Source: Owenia fusiformis (lineage: Eukaryota > Annelida > Polychaeta > Sabellida > Oweniidae). Taken from it: DNA of 64,000 bases. Every line of letters starts with the position of its first letter. Position 1 is the first letter of the stretch. A program made the translations under genes and the position numbers. Where the stretch lies: the NCBI GenBank assembly GCA_903813345.2, contig CAIIXF020000001.1, forward strand, positions 42,441,366-42,505,365, written 5' to 3'. Below are positions 37,501 through 48,140 of this stretch, one piece after another. The notes under the pieces are model-generated. The model saw nothing but the letters and a program-made list of their open reading frames with translations. It did no database searches and was not told the origin of the DNA.

Positions 37501-40500
37501 ATTTACACTTTAAATGCAAATCATGTTCTATTATAATATTATGCCATGTATCATTATTATCATGTATTATTCACGCGTTATCCAACAACAAATTGATGTA
37601 CAATTAAACCAAGCTGCAACCCCCTATATCTATACGACTCACTTGGCAGGTTGGTGGTGATAAAAATGAGAATAGTTTCAACACCTACTCATATTCTAGT
37701 AGTGTATGATCTTTAGATAAGATAAGAAAAACACCGACTTGTAGGCTTATGTAGCCTTTTGAATGTGTGGGTGTGTGTTTGGTATACACACTTTTAAAGA
37801 TTTGAGAGTTGTGTTTTAGGGCGCCAATATGACAAAAACGGCAACTTGCAGCAATGGTGGAAAAATGAGACGATTCGGGCTTTTCGCGAAAGGGCCAAGT
37901 GTATGATAGACCAGTACAATGAATATAAATTAGATCAGATTGGAATGAATGTAAGTCATTAACCATAATCAGGTTAATATAAAACATAAATGTAACATGA
38001 TAAAATTTCAAAACTGTTGTAAACATGCTATAAATAACTGGATTGGCGATGCCATTTCGTTAATCACTGCATCGGGCATTCTTAGTTTCTGAAAGGAAGA
38101 ATCAGATCTAGAGGGGGTGACACGTAAAATCGACCTTCCAATCAATTCTCTGTAAAAGTGCAAAAATGGGTAGACATAAAAATAGAAAAATAATACATTA
38201 TTGTAAAAATCTTGATTTTTCCTGGAACAAAGTTTGGATTTTAAAAAATAGACATGACAAGGAATTGTATGAGGCAAAACTATTCTAAAATTGATACAAT
38301 TTTTGTTTAGCTTCCTCGCTTGATCTGATTCTTTCTTGAATGGACGTCTACGTCGTTTGCTAAGAAATGCAAAATTTGAAAAAGATCTATGGAACGTTAC
38401 TAAAATTATAGTTACTACGGTAATGATTGACTGGAAACTGACAGTAACTCAATTACGAATAACATGCATGTTCACAGAAAAGTTGCACGTGTACTGTGTT
38501 GTCTATGTTTCTCTTCCAGTGTTTCATGACAACGTTTTTAAAATTAATTTCTGAACGTATATCATGAGAGAATGTGACCAAACCGGTTGGTGCAGTCTTA
38601 ACAAGTGCGAATACCAGTCCACTAACCTTTGAAACACCCTGTTCAAATTACATTTTAACTGAAGTAAAATTTGGTAGAAACCCATTGTTATAAAATGTAT
38701 AAAGTCAGAACGTTAACGACAGAATGCAAGGGAAAATATATTGACACTATAATTCCGTAGAAAAAATGGCGATAAGCAAAAAGGTTACATTATGTTATAT
38801 CATTGTAGATAAATGGCAAGATCACACAAGGAGAAAACATTGCAGACAACGGAGGACTAAAGGAAGCGTTTCTAGTAAATATGAACTCTTGGTTTGGTCT
38901 TTAAACCATATTTGGATAAATAATATGATATAAAATGCATATATGCGTTTGTCTGTGGGCGTTAATGCGTTGTATGTAACTACCAGTGATGTACTTCCGC
39001 ATTGTGTATTTTTAAGTTTTTATTCTAAATACTGTATTGCAAAGATGTTTAATTATTAACTCGCTTACGTCAACAGTGTAATTATTGCATGCCTCATGTT
39101 ACGAATGCTTTACCCACAGTTAATGAACTCTGCTTTACATCACAATGATGTCATTTTAGGCCTATAGAATGTGGGTGGACAGGAATGGTGAAGAACAACT
39201 ACTACCAGGCATAAACCTTACACATAATCAGCTCTTCTTTCTCAACTATGCTCAAGTAAGACTAAAACACATTCATTTTTAAGAGAATTTAATCTTAACT
39301 AGAACTAACAATTACATGTAAACAGATTTTAAAGTGCCTACAGTTGAGTTGACCCTAGGTAAGGTTAAGTTAACCTTGAGATGGCCTTGAGGATGGAGTT
39401 GATCTGAGGTTAAACCCTTTGACTTTAGGTGGGTTGGGTTGGAATTGAGATGAACTGGGGTCAGTATGAAATGAGAGTTGATTGAAATTGGTTTAATTTG
39501 AATGTAATTCGAATGTAAAGTAAACTTTAGATTGATCCAAATATGACAGATATAAAAACAATCTTGAGTCGGTGAGCTGACGTTGAAGTAAACACAACCG
39601 TTACAACGTTGATATCACATTTTGCTGAGACGACGTTAGGTTTGGTTGACAAAGATTTGACTCGACAAAACTATAAAAGCCAGGTCAGGTAGAGGTAGAG
39701 GAAATAATTGACTTTAAGTTTGCAGAACTGGGATGGAACACAAGTTAAATCGTTTACTTCTGGAGCTAGTATGGATGACAAAACGTCAAATAGAAAGGGA
39801 GTTCATTTGAAAAACGAAATTTTGGGATATCCATTTAAAACACGATCGAGTACAGGGTCCCACAAACATTCATCAGGCAACTCTGATGAACCCTTTGACA
39901 CCCTGTACATGTTCATTGCTCGCGCAAGCTGATGCGAACGTCGTTAATCTGCTTGAAATTCCTACGCTGCCCCTCGTGCTTAATCAGTTTTGGCTTCTTA
40001 TATTCTTCGTCGCCTAACAACTTACAATGGCGGCTGTTTTAACTGTTCTCAAGCTCCCTTGCACACGATAGCCTAAATGCTACTTGTATACTGTTGATGC
40101 ATTCAAGAGTTCAGATTCCACGGTTACAATCACTCACTACAAAATGGATTTTTTGGGTCACCCTGTAATTAGCTTCACACAAGGTATCACGCGTGATCCA
40201 TTAACTCCGAGCTGAGGCTATGTCTCCATTTATTTGGATCGGTTGGTCGTTCAACTTATAAGCCTGTGAATGCTGGCCAAATTGTAAGGTTGTTTACCAA
40301 ATTGGTCAATTAACTGATCCAATTGCTTACCTAATTGACAACGTTTTTACTGGAATGTTTCTACAAAATACTGCACACATTAAGAATGATTCAATAACAC
40401 AAATTATCAAATACTTACCATCTTTGTTGCAGATCATGTGCGGCAAGATGAGGAACGAACAAGCCCTTATCAAGATTAGAACAGCCGTGCATAGTCCCGG

Positions 40501-40609
40501 ACAGATACGTGTTTTAGGTCCACTGTCAAACTCTGTTGAATTTTCGGAGTCTTTCAATTGTCCTTTGGGAAGCCGGATGAACCCTAGAAAAAAGTGTTTG
40601 GTATGGTAA
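28253..40609 (+). CDS. M13 family zinc endopeptidase (neprilysin / endothelin-converting-enzyme type), 18 coding exons
   Basis: Membrane ectoenzyme that would cleave extracellular peptides. Coding exons: 28253-28562, 28751-28834, 29983-30144, 30493-30576, 32652-32857, 33102-33278, 33770-33856, 34004-34128, 34275-34377, 35618-35737, 35984-36160, 36415-36515, 36681-36791, 37118-37185, 37820-37950, 38809-38874, 39160-39255, 40433-40609. All junctions are GT-AG and phases agree. The sum is 2385 nt, or 794 residues plus stop, near the family norm of 750-770. Layout: cytoplasmic tail, membrane anchor at about 75-96, [15 protein letters not shown] at the start of the ectodomain, NAFY substrate-binding motif at 588-591, HEITH at 629-633, ENIAD at 691-695, His756 and Arg762, and a C-terminal CLVW. 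I cannot decide between neprilysin and ECE subfamilies: NAFY is neprilysin-like, while other features are shared. The ATG at 28253 is the first in the exon frame. One peculiarity is AQIMCG where most members have AQxWC. Confidence 0.93.
30711..31942. repeat. Inverted repeat with 135-bp arms plus a third copy, in M13 intron 4
   Basis: The left arm 30711-30846 is the reverse complement of 31693-31830. A direct partial copy follows at 31828-31942, and a short inverted fragment lies at about 32487-32550. The arms contain the repeated words AAGTATTCTGA and ACTCTTGCCGAAG. The interior includes a CAGGGACGGATCTG start (31373) typical of hAT-like MITEs. Confidence 0.7.
37118..37185 (+). CDS. M13 peptidase exon 14: zinc-binding HEITH motif
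   Basis: Encodes [20 protein letters not shown] followed by DKG across the junction. His629 and His633 are zinc ligands and Glu630 the catalytic base by family knowledge. All three are intact, so the enzyme is predicted active. Confidence 0.93.
38092..38334. mobile_element. TTAA-type MITE, copy C (degenerate), in M13 intron 15
   Basis: Ends AGAATCAGATCTAG and TGATCTGATTCT match copies A, B and D. Shorter, and without a clear TTAA flank. Accounts for the minus-strand frame at 38008-38277. Confidence 0.65.
38809..38874 (+). CDS. M13 peptidase exon 16: third zinc ligand (ENIAD)
   Basis: Encodes [20 protein letters not shown] followed by FL. Glu691 is the third zinc ligand and Asp695 supports the histidines in known M13 structures. 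The start of this exon with its acceptor has a second copy at 40820-40877. Confidence 0.9.
39850..39908. repeat. 59-bp hairpin in M13 intron 17
   Basis: Outer arms GTACAGGGT and ACCCTGTAC, inner arms TTCATCAG and CTGATGAA. The outer word resembles mariner-type ends. Probably a minimal transposon remnant. Confidence 0.6.
40433..40609 (+). CDS. M13 peptidase last exon: C-terminus
   Basis: Contains VHSPGQIRV (His756 for transition-state stabilisation and Arg762 in the family), the conserved [12 protein letters not shown] stretch, and [10 protein letters not shown] before TAA. The CxVW end is characteristic of M13 peptidases. Confidence 0.92.
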   Translation: MMCGKMRNEQALIKIRTAVHSPGQIRVLGPLSNSVEFSESFNCPLGSRMNPRKKCLVW

Positions 40610-40819
40610 CGATGATTTGACAAAATATGCATGAAGGACGAAAAATGTCTGTGCTGTATTTGTTTCCGGTAATCTTCACTTCGCCAAATTAGAAAAAATC
40701 GAACACTAGTATACAACTATATAAATCAAATTGGATCTGGCAGAGCAAGCGATCAAAGCACCTGAGAATTCAATAATAGATGTATAAACATGATAAATAG
40801 GTCGTGTAGTTTTTAAAAG

Positions 40820-40877
40820 GGCGATAGGCGAAAAGGTTACATTATGTTATATCATTGTAGATAAATGGCAAGATCAC
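40820..40877 (+). pseudogene. Duplicated fragment of M13 intron 15 / exon 16
   Basis: 58 bp matching 38768-38825 with two mismatches. It contains the polypyrimidine tract, the AG acceptor and the first 17 nt of exon 16 (ATAAATGGCAAGATCAC). It lies 211 bp past the peptidase stop codon, so it cannot contribute to the enzyme as annotated. Likely a local partial duplication. Confidence 0.85.
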
Positions 40878-41501
40878 CAAGTAGTATAGAAAATACAAAT
40901 AAGTGGACATAATATGTAATATAAATTATAATTCTCAATATCCATTTGTAAACGAACATCTAGTAATACCATGTACTAACAAAATTTTCATTTGCTTACC
41001 CATTTATTCTGATTCTGATACTGACATAAATCGTGTGCGATACTAATATCAAGAAGATGAGCATAATCAAAACACATTCATGGTGCTTTTTTAAGAATCT
41101 TTTACCAAGAAAAATGATTGATAAGGATGTGATGAAGCTTATGCAACAGTTATATCAAGTACATGTACCTTTCTGTGATAAACCTTGAGCATAGTTGTTT
41201 TGAGTACAATGGTTTTGCTAGTCCATTCAAACTTGGGACAGTATCATACCATTAGTACCTAAAATATATGTACATACAGTATACATATATATTTATTTCT
41301 CGTACATGTATAATCATTACAACAATTACTGTATATATGAAGAACAGTTGTGTGGTATTGTTTTGTCATTTGTAACGTTTTTAAAAAAATCATTTTGTAA
41401 ATATGTCAGTGCTTAAACCTGTCATTTTGACTGTTTATATTACTTTAATACATAAATGTAAACTAGTAATATCATACTAACATGTAATGTAGAAACGTAA
41501 C

Positions 41502-41507
41502 AATAAA
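41502..41507 (+). terminator. Candidate polyadenylation signal for the M13 gene
   Basis: AATAAA in the AT-rich sequence about 0.9 kb past the stop codon. It is the first canonical signal I noticed downstream, and its use is not shown. Confidence 0.35.
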
Positions 41508-41668
41508 AACGTTTATCCAAGTTATATGATGTCGATTTTGATTTATAATATCACAATAATTTCTTACATTTTAACACCAGCATTCAATAGATAACAAGCA
41601 TAGTGGTCAACAGACTCAACACATTGATCCGTTCATACCAAGGATTTCGTAGAATTGTGGTATGAGTC

Positions 41669-42045
41669 ACATCAGCCCCTCCGTCAAGATAATAGGATCC
41701 AGTCCCTCTGTAAATCAATAAGATTCAGCCCCTCCGCCAAGATAATAAGATTCAGCCCCTCCATCAAGATAATAGGATCCAGTCCCTCTGTAAAGACAAT
41801 AAGATTCAGCCCCTCCATCAAGATAATAAGACTCAATCCCTCCGTCAAGACAATAAGATTCAGCCCCTCCATCAAGATAATAAGATTCAGCCCCTCCGTG
41901 AATACAATAAGTTTCATTCCCTCCGTCATGAAAGTAAGATTCAGTCCCTCCGTCAAGATAATAAGGTTCAGTCAATATGTCAAGGTAATAAGATTCAGCC
42001 CCTCCGTAAAGATAATAAAATTCAGTCCCTCCGTCAAGATAGTAA
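41669..42045. repeat. 27-bp minisatellite, about 14 copies
   Basis: The unit is of the form AAGATTCAGCCCCTCCATCA plus AGATAAT, repeated with substitutions from 41669 to 42045; one early unit is 26 bp. Because 27 is divisible by three and the unit lacks stops in several frames, open frames appear on both strands (41655-42056 plus; 41684-41956 and 41715-41975 minus). None looks like a real gene. Confidence 0.9.
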
Positions 42046-42900
42046 GATGCATGTAATCTCCTTGTGAACCTTTTCTAGGTCACTTGGCAAATAACACCTC
42101 GTCCATGAAGTTTGTCTTAATCTCCAAACTAAATTCTAAGAACTAAATTCCGAATTTTGTAACGCACTTGGTAATTATTTTACGAGGGAAATTATATATA
42201 TATATTTTTTTTTTTTAAGTCAAAAACTTATGTTGCAGTTTGACAGCAGCTATGTTTGCTATTTTGCAAAGCAGTTCAATAAAAATGCTTTAAAAATAAA
42301 CCCCATGGTACCATTGCTTCCAACGAAAATTGAAACTTTGATATGTTACGTAAGGATGAAACAATGTATGCCAAATAGTTCAAACTTTAGAGGGGCATTT
42401 AAAGTTTTGTTTCACTTTCCAATACAATACATACGAGCTGAAAATCAGAACATTAAAATATCTTCATTCACTGTTGAATGATAATACAGTGATACTCTGA
42501 TTTGAATTTCTACATTCTCCCCCTCCTTTGAACTAAGTCTAAACAGTACTTGTTACAATACTCTAAAATTATTGTAAACTGTTACAGAATGTTTACAAGT
42601 TCACTTATTTCTTTGCCATGGTAAAAGATATTGGCATAAATGTGTTGGATCTGATAACATCTTTATAAATGTTCACTCTAAATAGTATATTTTAAGTTAT
42701 TGGAAGTTGTAAGAATTCCGAACGCCGAGCGCTGAACACCGTCCAAAAAAGGTTGGAGACGATAACAATATGTCACCACTTCTGGTGGTGACATGACAAA
42801 TGAGGTATAAAAAACACCAAATTCAATTGTTGCTTTCTTCAGTACACTTTCAAGAAATGACAAGTAATTCTTGTGAATAAAAGTTGAGTCCTTGGTCACT
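42046..42900. other. No supported gene
   Basis: Non-coding sequence between the minisatellite and the CPTP 3' end. A perfect small hairpin, GTCACCAC-TTCTG-GTGGTGAC, lies at about 42774-42794. Confidence 0.45.
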
Positions 42901-42901
42901 C

Positions 42902-42907
42902 TTTATT
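42902..42907 (-). terminator. Candidate polyadenylation signal for CPTP
   Basis: AATAAA on the minus strand (TTTATT on plus), about 320 bp past the CPTP stop codon. Confidence 0.45.
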
Positions 42908-43222
42908 CTAATTATCAATGATACATTCACTTTTACCAAAAGCAGTCATTCCTAACAATTCAACATACATGTACGTCAAAATAACAATGACAACTTATAA
43001 TTTCAATTATAAACAACATGTTGGTTTAATCAATTTAAGTACATGAATTACATGTAGTAAAATAAATAATAAAAATTGTTGGCTATTTTACACACTAAAC
43101 CAATGCACTTTCAAATGACCCCTTCATTCTCTGCTATTGAACATGAAATTAATCATGGAATTCTAGGTGTTTAATATTGGTCATTTAAAATTGAACATCA
43201 GTGTATGGAATATTTTGGAAAA

Positions 43223-43742
43223 TTATGCTAGATCGAGTAAATTGTTTTCTGCATAAAGATGTTCTACATTGTCATAAACCACATTAGCTGCTTCGATTAT
43301 TTTTCCTAATGTCTCCATCAAATCAACCTCTGGCTCTTCATGTGTGCTAGACATCTTCTCTAACAACTGCTGCCTCGTGGGAACAGCATACACTGCCACA
43401 CCTACAGTCTTCCTGATAATCCAAGGGTGGTAATTACCCAGGGTGCATTTGTATGCATCCCATGTGACCCCAGAGAGATTGTCGCCAGTGTTTTCTTTCA
43501 ATCCTGTAAGGAATTGAATTACAAACTGTAACGCACGATGTAACCGTAGTAAAGTCCGAGCTCCATGTCTGCTCTTTTTCTTCAACTTAGTATACCCTTG
43601 TTGTTGTTCATAGACTAGCATCTGACCTACATCATCATAGTTCTCTTTGACATCAGATTCTCTATGAGCCTTCAGAATGGTGATTTTATCTTCAACGTCT
43701 GATACAACAAAGCTGAACACACTGCCCAACAGTGGGAAGAAT
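43223..43742 (-). CDS. CPTP: Ceramide-1-phosphate transfer protein, exon 2 (C-terminal 172 residues)
   Basis: GLTP-fold lipid carrier that moves ceramide-1-phosphate between membranes. The acceptor TCTTCCAG ends at 43743. The exon completes a Lys codon split after exon 1 and continues FFPLLGSVFSFVVSDVEDK, LLRLHRALQF, YHPWIIRKTV and VYDNVEHLYAENNLLDLA. The headgroup-binding set is present: Asp55 and Lys59 in SDVEDK, Arg102/106/109 in ARTLLRLHRA, and His145 in YHPW. Joined with exon 1 the protein is 212 residues, against 214 in human. The upstream GTG-initiated extension of this frame is not the start. Stop TAA at 43223-43225. Confidence 0.93.
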
Positions 43743-44765
43743 CTGGAAGACACAAATCAAATGTTATAGGCCTACATGATTGGAAACTTGCGTAAATATG
43801 AAATTCAAATCTTGAATGTAGAAGTGAGGGTTATAAAAAGATGCATCATCTTATCATTTTAAATTTTTAACAAAAGATATTGTTTACAATGGTAATGCTT
43901 TCTTACAAAATGGTTTTCGGTATCAAATCCATGAATATAATCCAATGTCTTTTGTAATCGATGTTACTTAAAATTGGAACACTCGACATTTTTTTCTTCA
44001 ATTTTATTTTGAATTATTTAGATTATACATCATTATACAAAATTCACTGTACGACCAATCCTTCTCGAGTTTATCACAGTGGTCTATTACAAACATGTAG
44101 CAAACACTGATGCAAAATGCCCCATAAGACTGCCCTAAAACAATATGTCACTAATGTGTGGTGACATAAAGTATGTCTCTAAACAATTCAAAAAGGGTTC
44201 TGTGCAGTAAGAATAATTGACGCATTATAAGGACATGTGGATGAGAATGACCAATATTAATGAGATTATATCCTTAAGTTTACTTCAAGGGAAGGCAAAG
44301 CTTGCCATATCATACACATGGATCAATTACTTAATGAAAATGTTTTTTGGTTGCTGAAAGTTTAATGCATAAAATTAGAGGGGGGCAATGCTAATGCTCT
44401 TGAAATAACCACAAACACAATTAAAATATTCTTGCTATCATTTATTTCATTTTTGGATTAACCTAAGACACAGAGTTATATATGTATATAACTGATCACA
44501 ATTCAAAAGCAGCATGGCTACCTAATAATTTACTCAGCAATTGCCCAAAATCTAATCGGAGTATTGCACTAGTTGCATCTGACCATGAGAACAAGGCAAT
44601 GACAACATGACACTTTTTAAATGTGATAATGATCATTACTAAAAAAAGAATAAATGTAAGTACATTTACATTAAGTATATCATACACTGGAAATATTGCA
44701 CTTAAATTTACTTCTGCTTTCTATCAACGAGTCAACAACAATGTGTTTTATTTTTCAAAAGTTAC

Positions 44766-44771
44766 TTTATT
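44766..44771 (-). terminator. Candidate polyadenylation signal for the zinc-finger gene
   Basis: AATAAA on the minus strand, about 46 bp past the stop codon at 44817. A second TTTATT lies just beyond. Confidence 0.5.
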
Positions 44772-44816
44772 TTGAATCTGGATTTGCCACTGACTTTCTG
44801 TCTTCATACTAATATC

Positions 44817-47384
44817 TTAATTTTCAAGCGTCTTCATATCTGGATTTAAGGGTAGTGTCTTAATGTCTGGGTGTGCGAGTGTCTTAATTTCTGAGTTTGT
44901 AGGCAGGTCTATCTTGATAACTGAATTTGCAAGTTTTTCAGAATCTGTATGTTTTAAGCCATGATGTCTCAGGGAGCGAGCAGTTTTGAAACATTTCTGA
45001 CACACCTTACACACATGTGGTTTTTCTTCACTATGAGTTTTTTCATGTTCTCTCAATTTACGGGGTGCATTAAAACATTTATCACATCGAGTACATTGTA
45101 GAGTCTTCTCATTATGTGTACTGAGATGAATAGTCAACCCATTCCTTCTGCGGAATTTCTTATCACACACTTTACAGGTGTATGGCTTTTCCCCAGTATG
45201 GATTGTTATATGCTGGTTTAATCTATTGCGATTTGTGAAACCTTTATTACAATAAGAACATATGTGAGAAATCTCGCCAGTGTGAACCATATGATGCTGC
45301 TTAAGAACATATTTCTTTATAAAGCTTTTATCGCAAAGTGTACACTTATATGGCTTCTCACCAGTATGTGTCATGATGTGATACTTTAATTCAGTTTTGC
45401 TTATGAAACATTTTTCACATTGGAAACAATTGAATGGCTTTTCACCAGTATGAATCCTCTCATGTAGCCGACATGCGTTTCTTTGACTGAAAATTTTATC
45501 ACAAACTTTACACTTATATGATGTTTCACCAGAGTGTATAACCACATGTTGTTTAAGCTGTGATGCCATGGAGAATGATTCTTCACAATATTCACATTTA
45601 TATGACTTTTCTCCAGTGTGTGTTTTTTCATGCTGGTTTAATGCAAATTTACTAACATATGACTTGTCACAATAGCTACATGTGAAAGGTTTCTCGCCAG
45701 TATGGGTTCGCTTATGTTGGCGCAATATATTCATAGTCCTGAAGGATTCCTCACATTCTGTACATTTATAGGGTCTCTCTCCAGTATGTATCCTAAGGTG
45801 CTCTGTTAATGAATACTTAGTAGCAAATGATTTCTCACATGATTTACATGTATATGTTTTTTTACCAGAATGTGATTTTTCATGTTCCCTTAATGCATAT
45901 TGTCTTACAAAAGATTTATCACAAATTGTACATTTGAATGGTTTTTCACTAGAATGACTTCTGACATGAAGGTTAAAGACAGATACAGATGCAAATTTTT
46001 GCTCACAATATGAACAAATAAATGGTAACTTTTCACGAGTGTGTGCCTTTTCATGATCCTTGAGTTGAGAATTAGTAGCGAAACATCTCTCACAGTACTC
46101 ACATGTATGTGGTTTTTCACCAGTGTGAATAATTTCATGGTCCTTAAGTTTATCACTGGTAATAAAACATTTGCCACAGTATTGACATCTATGGGGACGC
46201 GCTTTAGTATGAATTAATTCATGTTCATTCAGCAGGGCAATTTTCTTGAAAACTTTCTTACAATACGAACACTTAAATGATTTTTCTCGATCAGTGTGGA
46301 CTTCTTGATGTTTCTTTAAGATGGAAGTTTTGTTGAAGCATTTATTGCAATGTTTGCATTTATAGGGTCTTTCGCCAGTATGAATCATTTCATGTTGTTT
46401 AACTTTATAAATATTAATAAAGCATTTTTCACAAAATGAACATTTAAAAGGTTTTTTTTCTTTTTGCTTATCTTCATGCTTTAATTCATGCTGTTTTAAC
46501 TGAGACTTGGTGGCAAAGCATTCACAACAATTAACGCACGTAAAAGGTGTCTCAGGCACAGATTCATCTTTAAGATGCTCAGGCATAGACCTATCTCCCA
46601 TGCTAACACTGATATCAGCCTCATCAGGTTTTGAATATTTAGAACACATGATATCTAATTTAATGAGATCTACTTCTTGCATTAAAGCATTATTGTTTGA
46701 GGTATTTTGATTATTATTGTGTATGGTGTCATCCACATTGTCTATGTCACTTTCATCATTGTAGGAGTCATGATCATTATCAATTTCTTGTTTTACATCA
46801 ATAGCTGGGCCATAATCCATATCATTTGCATATGTCATGGGTTCTTCAGAAGCATCAGTAGTGCCAACATGTTCATCATCTATGTTTTCATCCACAAGTT
46901 CATGTTTCACATCAGATGTAATATCAGTAGAGTATAATCCATCAGTAATTGCAGGATTAACATCATCATTTACAATATATGCATTCTCTTCTTCATTAAT
47001 ACCACCACCAGAGGCATCATCACCATGATTAGATACAATAATGTTATCATTTCCTACATATTCCTCATGATGTGCAGCTTGATATGTTCCTTCTGTTTCA
47101 ATATAAGTGTTAAAGTCATCATCATACACAGTTAGGTCATCACTCTCTTCGTGGTTATCAATACCAACATTATGGTTATTTCCTTCCATTTCAATACTGT
47201 TAGATGCACAGACATCTTGATCATGTTCTGAATTCTCAATAAGAACAGCATCATCTACATCTTGATTGGTTCCTTCACTATCATCACTATATGTGTAAGA
47301 CATGTCATCAACATCATATATATTCTCATTTTGGTAACTGTTCCCTTCATGAATATTTTCATGCTGTTTATTTCCATCCATCAT
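44817..47384 (-). CDS. C2H2 zinc-finger protein with 19 fingers and an acidic N-terminus
   Basis: A predicted nuclear DNA-binding protein of 855 residues from the ATG at 47384. The frame stays open five codons further up, but to a TTG. Residues 1-280 are strongly acidic (Asp, Glu, Asn, with blocks such as YDVDDMSYTYSDDSE). They contain three SUMO-consensus sites of the psi-K-x-E type: VKHE (K160), VKQE (K198) and LKDE (K272). Nineteen uninterrupted C2H2 fingers follow (about 281-812), mostly with TGEKP-like linkers; all Cys and His ligands look intact. The tail repeats an IKTL-like motif (SEIKTLAHPDIKTLPLNPDM). No KRAB, BTB, SCAN or ZAD domain is visible. The whole gene lies inside the single CPTP intron on the same strand. 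Target and orthologue unknown. Confidence 0.95.
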   Translation of the reverse strand: MMDGNKQHENIHEGNSYQNENIYDVDDMSYTYSDDSEGTNQDVDDAVLIENSEHDQDVCASNSIEMEGNNHNVGIDNHEESDDLTVYDDDFNTYIETEGTYQAAHHEEYVGNDNIIVSNHGDDASGGGINEEENAYIVNDDVNPAITDGLYSTDITSDVKHELVDENIDDEHVGTTDASEEPMTYANDMDYGPAIDVKQEIDNDHDSYNDESDIDNVDDTIHNNNQNTSNNNALMQEVDLIKLDIMCSKYSKPDEADISVSMGDRSMPEHLKDESVPETPFTCVNCCECFATKSQLKQHELKHEDKQKEKKPFKCSFCEKCFINIYKVKQHEMIHTGERPYKCKHCNKCFNKTSILKKHQEVHTDREKSFKCSYCKKVFKKIALLNEHELIHTKARPHRCQYCGKCFITSDKLKDHEIIHTGEKPHTCEYCERCFATNSQLKDHEKAHTREKLPFICSYCEQKFASVSVFNLHVRSHSSEKPFKCTICDKSFVRQYALREHEKSHSGKKTYTCKSCEKSFATKYSLTEHLRIHTGERPYKCTECEESFRTMNILRQHKRTHTGEKPFTCSYCDKSYVSKFALNQHEKTHTGEKSYKCEYCEESFSMASQLKQHVVIHSGETSYKCKVCDKIFSQRNACRLHERIHTGEKPFNCFQCEKCFISKTELKYHIMTHTGEKPYKCTLCDKSFIKKYVLKQHHMVHTGEISHICSYCNKGFTNRNRLNQHITIHTGEKPYTCKVCDKKFRRRNGLTIHLSTHNEKTLQCTRCDKCFNAPRKLREHEKTHSEEKPHVCKVCQKCFKTARSLRHHGLKHTDSEKLANSVIKIDLPTNSEIKTLAHPDIKTLPLNPDMKTLEN

Positions 47385-47560
47385 GATAACAATGTTCAAT
47401 AGAGATTCTCAGTTATAACATAAATATCACTCGGTAAATCTTAAATGTATAATATTCTTCTAAAATGCATCATTGTCAATGTCATCCATGGCTTCAAGTA
47501 CTTGAATCACCAGCTGGTCATTTTGCTTGCTATTATCTGCTGATGTAAAGGTATTTGCCC
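47385..47560 (-). other. Probable 5' untranslated part of the zinc-finger exon
   Basis: On the minus strand a good acceptor (TTTTTTACTTTCAG) ends at 47561. The exon then runs 176 nt to the ATG. It contains small upstream frames, one ending in ATGGATGACATTGACAATGA. In another frame it reads ANTFTSADNSKQNDQLVIQV, then LEAMDDIDNDAF and a stop. A matching first exon could end at the CCGAG-GTAAGA donor at 52484. Confidence 0.5.
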
Positions 47561-47953
47561 CTGAAAGTAAAAAATGAAGATATTAGTGGATGTTTGGTTT
47601 CCTTCATCTAGGGATCAAACAGATGGTGTTCCACCAGTGGACCATCACCAATGAAAGCTACAAGGGAGTAAAGTAGAAGATGTAGAAAAATGAAAATAGA
47701 TTCAATTCAGTGGTAAAGCAGGTCACTTCAGATATTGGTGATTCTAGCATTGGGTTGTTACATCATCTCATAATCTTATAAAATGCCTACAAAATTTAAA
47801 ATCTTATTAAATGACTATTGACTGATGGAATGTTAGTCCTCAGCATTTAAGACAACAGCAACACCAAAGTGTAGCAAATCCCATCAAACAGCCATGGCTG
47901 GCATTTTTAGAAACAAAGTATATAAAAAAATAGCATATAATAAATAGCCACTA

Positions 47954-48140
47954 CAGTATAACCTGTATATCTGAACACCTGGCTAATCCGAACTCTTCCA
48001 ATTTTAACACTTTTTTCGGTCCCATTTTTTCCTCCCATTGACTCCCATGTTAAAAAACCTTGAAATCTGAACACCTCCTAATCTGAACAGTGAACAACCA
48101 GATTTGAAAAACTGATCCGTCTAATTTGAACATTTTTATC
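47954..48140. mobile_element. Possible pogo/Tigger-type MITE end
   Basis: TA followed by CAGTATAACCTGTATATCTG and the words GGCTAATCCGAAC and CCTAATCTGAACA, resembling pogo-family termini. The right end was not located. Confidence 0.45.

Noticed and set aside
41655-42056. 133-codon frame, and two minus-strand frames over the same bases
   Set aside because: They follow from the 27-bp period of a minisatellite; nine-residue repeats in every reading and no family resemblance.
43743-43753. Upstream extension of CPTP exon 2 to a GTG start
   Set aside because: These bases are the splice acceptor TCTTCCAG; the real N-terminus is encoded at 53944-54062.
45401-46177. 76- and 90-codon minus-strand frames, and plus-strand frames over 46507-47028
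   Set aside because: Shadows of the zinc-finger gene in other frames.
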